A stretch of DNA of 32,681 bases from the NCBI GenBank assembly GCA_017882525.1, contig JADGPI010000013.1, forward strand, positions 1 to 32,681, given 5' to 3'. The notes beneath the pieces are model-generated. The model did no database searches and was not told the DNA's origin. It saw only the letters and a list, made by a program, of their open reading frames with translations. A program made the position numbers and the translations under genes. This DNA comes from Thermoleophilia bacterium. Lineage in GTDB: Bacteria; Actinomycetota; Thermoleophilia; RBG-16-64-13. Below, piece by piece: positions 27,001 to 32,681 of the stretch (position 1 is its first letter; every line of letters begins with the position of its first letter).

Positions 27001-28692
27001 ATGAAAGCATCCAGAGTGATCCTCGAAGCGCTGAAGCGCGAGGGGGTCGAAGTCATATTCGGTTACCCTGGGGGCCAGATCATGCCCCTTTACGACGCCC
27101 TGTACGATTTTGACATCAAACACATCCTTGCCAGGCACGAGCAAGGGGCCGGGCACGCCGCGGACGGGTACGCGCGGGCCTCAGGCAAGGTCGGCGTCTG
27201 TTTCGCCACCTCCGGGCCCGGCGCGACCAACCTGGTGACGCCCATAGCGAACGCATACATGGACAGCGTGCCTATGGTCGCCATCACTGGCCAGGTCAAA
27301 CGAGCGGCCATCGGGTTGGACTCGTTTCAGGAAGCCGACATCACGGGCATCACCTTGCCTGTCGTGAAACACAGCTACCTGGTCACTTCGCCTGAGGATC
27401 TGCCTCGGATCATCCACGAAGCCTTCCACATCGCGGCAACCGGCCGGCCCGGCCCCGTGCTGATCGATATCCCGGTGGACGTGACCATGGAGGACATGGA
27501 CTATGATCCACAAGCGGCTGTCAAGCTGGACCTCCCCGGTTACAGGCCGACAATAAAGGGTCATCCCAAGCAGGTGAAGGAAGCGGCGCGGGTGATCGCG
27601 GAAGCCGAGCGTCCCCTCATCTACGCCGGGGGCGGCATCATCTCCGCGAACGCATCGGAGGAACTGCGAGAGCTTGCACTCTACGGCCATATCCCGGTGG
27701 CCACCACGCTTACCGGCAAGGGCTGCTTTCCCGAGGATCACGAGCTGTCCATGGGGATGCTCGGGATGCACGGCACCCAGTATGCCAACTACGCGATGAG
27801 CCACGCAGATATCGTCCTCGCTATCGGCGTCCGTTTCGACGACCGGGTCACCGGTAACCTGGCTGCGTTCGCTCCCCGGGCAAGATTCATCCACGTGGAC
27901 GTCGATCCCGCGGAGATCTCCAAGAATGTGGCGCCCATCATCCCCATCGTCGGCGACGCCAAGCGCGTCTTGGACGCACTCGTTCCGGAGCTCAAGAAGC
28001 ATGAGCTGTCGCCCGAACGGCACTTGCCGTGGATGGTGCAGGTGGAGGAGTGGAAGCGCAAGCACCCCCTGGTCGTCCCGACCTCGGAGGGCGGCGAGAT
28101 CATGCCGGAATACGTGGTTCGCAAGATTTGGGAGGTCACTCGGGGACAGGCCGTGATCGCCACTGAAGTCGGCCAGAACCAGATGTGGGCCGCCCAGCAC
28201 TACCTGGCCCTTCGCCCCCGGCAGTTCATCACCTCGGGGGGACTGGGCACCATGGGGTTCGGTTTTCCTGCCGCCATCGGCGCGCAGGTGGCCCGGCCGG
28301 ACGCCACGGTCATCGACATCGCGGGCGACGGGTCGTTCCAGATGACTATCCAGGAGCTGTCGACCGCGGTGCAGTATCGACTGCCCGTGAAGGTGTGCAT
28401 CCTCAACAACCGCTGCCTAGGCATGGTCCGGCAATGGCAGCAACTGTTTTGGGAAGGCCGGTATAGCGAGAGCTGCTTCGAGCATCAGCCTGATTTCGTC
28501 AAGGTGGCCGAGGCGTACGGGGCCCAGGGTTTCCGGGCGACCCGGACGGACGAGGTGGAAGAAGTGCTAAGAGTGGCGTTGGCGACAGACCAACCTGCCG
28601 TCATCGACTTCCAGGTGAAGCCGGATGCGAACGTCTACCCCATGATCCCTGCTGGAGGCACTATCGAAGACCTGCTGGAGGGCGATCTATGA
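27001..28692 (+). CDS. ilvB: acetolactate synthase large subunit
   Basis: FGYPGGQIMPLYDALYD, RHEQGAGHAADGYARASGKVGVCFATSGPGATNLVT, TPP motif GDGSFQMTIQELSTAVQYRLPVKVCILNN. Confidence 0.97.
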   Translation: MKASRVILEALKREGVEVIFGYPGGQIMPLYDALYDFDIKHILARHEQGAGHAADGYARASGKVGVCFATSGPGATNLVTPIANAYMDSVPMVAITGQVKRAAIGLDSFQEADITGITLPVVKHSYLVTSPEDLPRIIHEAFHIAATGRPGPVLIDIPVDVTMEDMDYDPQAAVKLDLPGYRPTIKGHPKQVKEAARVIAEAERPLIYAGGGIISANASEELRELALYGHIPVATTLTGKGCFPEDHELSMGMLGMHGTQYANYAMSHADIVLAIGVRFDDRVTGNLAAFAPRARFIHVDVDPAEISKNVAPIIPIVGDAKRVLDALVPELKKHELSPERHLPWMVQVEEWKRKHPLVVPTSEGGEIMPEYVVRKIWEVTRGQAVIATEVGQNQMWAAQHYLALRPRQFITSGGLGTMGFGFPAAIGAQVARPDATVIDIAGDGSFQMTIQELSTAVQYRLPVKVCILNNRCLGMVRQWQQLFWEGRYSESCFEHQPDFVKVAEAYGAQGFRATRTDEVEEVLRVALATDQPAVIDFQVKPDANVYPMIPAGGTIEDLLEGDL

Positions 28693-29174
28693 AGCACACG
28701 CTGTCGGTCCTTGTCGAGAACAAGCCTGGGGTCCTCACCCGGGTGGCCGCCCTCTTCGCGCGTCGAGGCTTCAACATCGACAGCCTGGTCGTCGCCGAGA
28801 CCGAGAATCCGGCTGTCTCCCGGATGACGATCACCGTCGACGAGCAGGACCAACCCGTTGAACAGGTGACGAAGCAGCTGCACAAGCTCATCAACGTGAT
28901 CAAGATCACCGACTTGGACCCAACCGGCAGTGTCGAGCGTGAGATGCTGCTCATCAAGGTTCTGGCCGATGCCCAGTCGCGTTCGGAGATCATGCAGATC
29001 GTGGAGATATTCCGAGCCAAGATCGTGGACGTGAGCAGTGATGTACTCCTCATCGAGATGACGGGCACCCGCGAGAAGGTGGGCGCTTTCATGGAGCTGC
29101 TGCATCCGTTCGGGGTCGTGGAGCTGATGCGGACCGGCCGGATAGCCATGGGGCGGGGAAAGCGGCCGACTTAG
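28689..29174 (+). CDS. ilvN: acetolactate synthase small subunit
   Basis: ACT domain MKHTLSVLVENKPGVLTRVAALFARRGFNIDSLVVAETE; overlaps the ilvB stop. Confidence 0.97.
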   Translation: MKHTLSVLVENKPGVLTRVAALFARRGFNIDSLVVAETENPAVSRMTITVDEQDQPVEQVTKQLHKLINVIKITDLDPTGSVEREMLLIKVLADAQSRSEIMQIVEIFRAKIVDVSSDVLLIEMTGTREKVGAFMELLHPFGVVELMRTGRIAMGRGKRPT

Positions 29175-29318
29175 CGGGGCCGCGGCGTTGGGAGGGAAGG
29201 TTGTGCTACCCTGCCATGTGGCAAAGTCAGGTCCGGGCTGTTGCTCGGCTGCCGGTTTTCGGTGAGGTCAGGGCACGGAACCGTGGTGTTGGCGCACGAC
29301 GAAAAGCTCAGGAGGTAG

Positions 29319-30326
29319 GTGGCACAGATGCTATACGAGAAAGACGCCGATCTTGGTCTTCTTAATGGGAAGACAGTGGCCGTCATTGGCTTCGGCAGCC
29401 AGGGACACGCGCACTCTCAGAACTTGAGGGACAGCGGGGTCGAGGTAGTGGTGGCCGAGGCCCCCGGGACTCCCGCATGGGACCGCGCGGCTGCCGCAGG
29501 TTTCAAAGTGATGACCGCGGACGCGGCCGCCGCTATGGCGGACATCATCATGATGGTAGTGCCCGACCAAACGCAGAAGGTCGTGTATGAGAGCGCCATC
29601 CGCGACAACCTCAAAGAGGGCGACATGCTCATGTTCGCCCATGGTTTCAACATCCATTTCAACCAGATCGTCCCGCCGGCCAACGTGGACGTTACCATGA
29701 TCGCCCCCAAAGGCCCTGGTCATCTGGTGCGCCGCATATACACCGAAGGCGGCGGCGTTCCCTCGCTCTTGGCGGTGTATCAAGACGCCACCGGTAAGGC
29801 TCGGGAAAAGGCTTTGGCCTACGCCAAGGGCATCGGGGCCACCCGCGCCGGTGTTTTCGAGACTACCTTCAAAGAAGAGACCGAGACCGACTTGTTTGGC
29901 GAGCAGGCCGTCCTTTGCGGCGGCGTCAGCGAGTTGGTTCGGGCTGGGTTCGAGACGCTGGTTGACGCCGGTTACCAACCCGAGATTGCTTACTTCGAGT
30001 GCCTGCACGAACTGAAACTGATCGTGGACCTCATCCACGAACACGGCATCAGCGGCATGCGCTATTCCATCTCGGACACCGCCGAATACGGCGACATGAC
30101 CCGCGGCAAGCGGGTCATCGGGGAGGAAGCGCGGGAAGAGATGGAGTTGATCCTCGAGGAGATCCAGTCCGGCGAGTTCGCCCGGGAGTGGATCCTCGAG
30201 AATATGGCCGGTCGTCCGGTCTACAACGCGATCAAACGCGAGGAATCCGAGCACGAGATCGAGATCGTCGGCCGTCAGCTCCGGGCCATGATGCCTTGGT
30301 TGGGCAAGAGCGGGAAGCTCGAGTAG
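29319..30326 (+). CDS. ilvC: ketol-acid reductoisomerase
   Basis: [67 protein letters not shown] upstream of GTG. Confidence 0.97.
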   Translation: MAQMLYEKDADLGLLNGKTVAVIGFGSQGHAHSQNLRDSGVEVVVAEAPGTPAWDRAAAAGFKVMTADAAAAMADIIMMVVPDQTQKVVYESAIRDNLKEGDMLMFAHGFNIHFNQIVPPANVDVTMIAPKGPGHLVRRIYTEGGGVPSLLAVYQDATGKAREKALAYAKGIGATRAGVFETTFKEETETDLFGEQAVLCGGVSELVRAGFETLVDAGYQPEIAYFECLHELKLIVDLIHEHGISGMRYSISDTAEYGDMTRGKRVIGEEAREEMELILEEIQSGEFAREWILENMAGRPVYNAIKREESEHEIEIVGRQLRAMMPWLGKSGKLE

Positions 30327-30356
30327 CCGGGTAACCTTCGCAGACTCGATTCGATT

Positions 30357-30396
30357 GGCCGTGCCCGGCGTATTCCGCCGGGCACGGCCTTGTTGT
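30357..30396 (+). terminator. Rho-independent terminator downstream of ilvC
   Basis: GGCCGTGCCCGGCG-TATTC-CGCCGGGCACGGCC, perfect 14-bp stem, followed by TTGTTGT. Confidence 0.88.
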
Positions 30397-30398
30397 AG

Positions 30399-31322
30399 CT
30401 ACGCGGCGCCTCCCGCAGCGGGTGACGCTTCGGTGGCTCCGTTCATGAGCGTCTCACGAACGTGGATCATCAGGGCCTGAGCTGCCGCGGGCATTGAGCG
30501 GTCTTTGCCGCGTATGAGGTTCAGGCTGCGGGTGAGGTGCTCCTGGAGGTGAAGGGTTACCAGCGCCTCCACGCTTCCCGGGCCGGTAACCGCCATGCGG
30601 GGCAGGACGGCCACCCCAAGTCCCTGCCGCACGAATCCCTTGACTGACTCGAGAGAGCCGGTCTGATAGGAGACCTTGGGCTCGAAACCGACAAGGCGAC
30701 AGGCCTCCACCAGCTGCGAGACCACGTTATAGGCATGCGTGGGGAAGACGAACTGCTCGTACGCGAGTTCGCGCAAGGCGATCGTCGAGCGTGTGGCGTA
30801 GCGGTGGCTGGGCGCGAGTATAAGCAGCAACTCCTCAGGGAAGAGGGGCGTTATCTCGAGAGTGGACGGACTTCCCGGGGCGGTCACGATGGCGAAGTCG
30901 ATGGTGCCATCGAGCACACGATGCTCCAGCTGGAGGTCGCCGCCCTCGTAAAGCTGGACGCGCACCCGAGGGAAGTTGCGACGAAAAGAAGCAAGGATCC
31001 CGGGGAGGAGGTAGGTGCTCACGGAGTCGTTTGCTCCTAACCGGACCTCTCCTGCTTCCACACCCAGGTGTTCGCGCAGGACGCGGACCGCCTCGTCGGC
31101 GCGGAACAGCACGGCCTGGGCCAAGGGCAGGAATAGCTCGCCGTCCGCGGTACAAGTGACCCTACGGGGGCCCCGGTCGAAGAGCCGTGTACCAAGCTCG
31201 GTCTCGAGCCGTCGGATCTGGTAGCTTAATGCCGGCTGCGAAAGATGCAGCAACTCGGCTGCTTTTGTGAAGCTGCGAGTGTCGGCGATCGTCACGAAGT
31301 GCTTTAGTTGGCCGAGCTCCAT
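30399..31322 (-). CDS. LysR-family transcriptional regulator
   Basis: N-terminal HTH MELGQLKHFVTIADTRSFTKAAELLHLSQPALSYQIRRLETELGTRLFDR and a substrate-binding domain. Confidence 0.95.
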   Translation of the reverse strand: MELGQLKHFVTIADTRSFTKAAELLHLSQPALSYQIRRLETELGTRLFDRGPRRVTCTADGELFLPLAQAVLFRADEAVRVLREHLGVEAGEVRLGANDSVSTYLLPGILASFRRNFPRVRVQLYEGGDLQLEHRVLDGTIDFAIVTAPGSPSTLEITPLFPEELLLILAPSHRYATRSTIALRELAYEQFVFPTHAYNVVSQLVEACRLVGFEPKVSYQTGSLESVKGFVRQGLGVAVLPRMAVTGPGSVEALVTLHLQEHLTRSLNLIRGKDRSMPAAAQALMIHVRETLMNGATEASPAAGGAA

Positions 31323-31542
31323 CTCAAGGTTTCCTCGAAAGTCCTGTCAATCGTGGCAAGAACGATGCCGTTTTCCCAGTGCCTCTTGCCATACAAACAT
31401 TTTATAACACATATACAGACAATATATTGGACTTATCGCACAGCGCAGGGGTAGACTACTTGTCGGCTGAGCACTGAACGCAAGCGGTCACGGGAACCCC
31501 CCCTCCCAGACCGTGGCGGAGCTGAGCAGCTTTTCCCGCGGT

Positions 31543-31583
31543 ATAGCCGACTCCTCCCCCAACGGAGTCGGCTATGCTTTTTC
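31543..31583 (+). terminator. Rho-independent terminator in the LysR/EamA divergent intergenic region
   Basis: ATAGCCGACTCC-(9 nt)-GGAGTCGGCTAT perfect 12-bp stem followed by GCTTTTTCT; T-tract only on the + strand. Confidence 0.85.
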
Positions 31584-31592
31584 TGGGGTTCT

Positions 31593-31621
31593 TTGACAGC
31601 ACCGCGGCCAGGGTTTAGCAT
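31593..31621 (+). promoter_or_regulatory. candidate sigma70-type promoter for the EamA transporter
   Basis: TTGACA (31593-31598), 17 nt, TAGCAT (31616-31621), just after the terminator. Confidence 0.5.
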
Positions 31622-31716
31622 CAGCACCCGCCCCTCGGATCGTGGCTGCTCTCCTCGAGGACCGCTTTTCGTCTCGGGCTTTCCCTTCCTCACGACTCGA
31701 GTCTTCCGATGGTCTT

Positions 31717-32681
31717 ATGCGCCCTCTGATAGCCAGGTTTTCCAAAGCCGGCGGCCCTTCCGGTGCCGACCAGAGCGGCCGGCCGCCCGAAGCTGGGGTG
31801 GGCGCTACCCGCCGGGTCCAGCTTCTGGCGGAAACGGGGCTCGCGCTCGCCGGGATGATCTGGGGTGTGAACTTCGTTCTCGTGAAGTTCGCCATGGGTC
31901 ACATGCCGGCGTTCTATTACCTTGGTCTTCGCTTCCTCGTGGGGGCCGTGCTGCTTGCTCCATTCAGCGTGGGCCGGCTTAAGAGTCTCGATCGTCGTGG
32001 ATGGCTTCTTGGCTGCGGGATCGGGCTGCTCCTTTTCGGAGGGTTCGCACTCCAAACCACGGGCCTACGACTGACCACGCCCGGGCTGTCAGGTTTCCTC
32101 ACGAGTCTTTACGTCATCATCGTCCCTCTGATGCTGGGCTTGGCCACCGGCAAATGGCCCTCGCCGATCGTGGGCGTCGGAGTCGTCGTGGTGGTTGGGG
32201 GGCTGGCGGTGCTGTCGCTCTATGGGCGATTCGGTTTCGGGTGGGGTGAGGTCCTCACCCTCTTGGCCACCATCTTCTGGGCTTTGCACATCATCGGGGT
32301 GGGATACGCGTCGCGGCGGGTCAGCGCGGTGGCGCTGGTGCAGCTGCAACTCGTGGTGTGTGCGGTCCTTGGCCTCGGGACCTCGTTCATCTTCGAGGGC
32401 GCTCCAGCATTTCCGGGTTGGGGTGCCACCGGGGCGGTCCTGTGGACTGGGATCATGGGTGGACTGGTCTGTTACCTCCTTATGGCCGTCGGACAGCGCT
32501 ACACTCCGGCCACCTTGGCCGGTCTTCTCATGAGCCTGGAGGCGGTCTTCTCTCTGATCGCTTCGATCGTGGTCGGCTATGACCATCTGACCGTGCGCGC
32601 CCTCGTGGGCTTCGCGCTTGTCTTTGCGGGCACGACGGTCGCTCGGATGGGGTCCGAACGGTCCCCTGAGTTCGCTGCCGA
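31717..32681 (+). CDS. EamA/DMT-family transporter, truncated by the window end
   Basis: Open frame to the window end: GLALAGMIWGVNFVLVKFAMGHMPAFYYLGLRFLVGAVLL... and YTPATLAGLLMSLEAVFSLIASIVVGYDHLTVRALVGFALVFAGT; not in the ORF track because no stop is reached. Confidence 0.9.
   Translation, partial: MRPLIARFSKAGGPSGADQSGRPPEAGVGATRRVQLLAETGLALAGMIWGVNFVLVKFAMGHMPAFYYLGLRFLVGAVLLAPFSVGRLKSLDRRGWLLGCGIGLLLFGGFALQTTGLRLTTPGLSGFLTSLYVIIVPLMLGLATGKWPSPIVGVGVVVVVGGLAVLSLYGRFGFGWGEVLTLLATIFWALHIIGVGYASRRVSAVALVQLQLVVCAVLGLGTSFIFEGAPAFPGWGATGAVLWTGIMGGLVCYLLMAVGQRYTPATLAGLLMSLEAVFSLIASIVVGYDHLTVRALVGFALVFAGTTVARMGSERSPEFAA

Noticed and set aside
1-32681. CRISPR arrays, transposons, tRNA/rRNA genes, phage or known defence systems
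   Set aside because: No regularly spaced repeats, transposase/integrase motifs, tRNA-like cloverleaf or defence-gene signatures were noticed by eye; not exhaustively searched

Overview
This is a GC-rich, densely coding bacterial window (32.7 kb) with about 28 supportable protein-coding genes. I saw no rRNA, tRNA, CRISPR array or mobile element. The gene content (aldehyde:ferredoxin oxidoreductase, ADP-forming acyl-CoA synthetase, acetyl-CoA hydrolase/transferase, PimA/PimB'-like glycosyltransferases) suggests an anaerobic, actinobacteria-like organism; this is inference. Main blocks: (i) VOC protein, DUF4242-like protein, UbiA prenyltransferase and ALDH7-type dehydrogenase; (ii) Pit phosphate transporter with DUF47/PhoU-like partner; (iii) nitrilase-family amidase; (iv) ADP-forming acetate-CoA ligase overlapping an acetyl-CoA hydrolase/transferase-GNAT fusion; (v) CapA-like protein; (vi) a tightly packed + strand run (13249-21787) with two tandem homocitrate/Re-citrate/isopropylmalate synthase paralogs, a PimB'-like GT4, a flippase-like membrane protein, a divergent PlsY-like protein, a PimA-like GT4, two small proteins and an isocitrate dehydrogenase-like enzyme; (vii) an AOR/GabT operon on the - strand; (viii) ilvD-ilvB-ilvN-ilvC; (ix) a LysR regulator and an EamA transporter cut by the window end. 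The most interesting observation is that the two tandem synthase paralogs look complementarily degenerate. Copy 1 keeps a canonical catalytic barrel but has lost the C-terminal HESGIHxDG/GKHSG motifs. Copy 2 keeps those motifs but has altered barrel motifs. This predicts an obligate heteromeric synthase.
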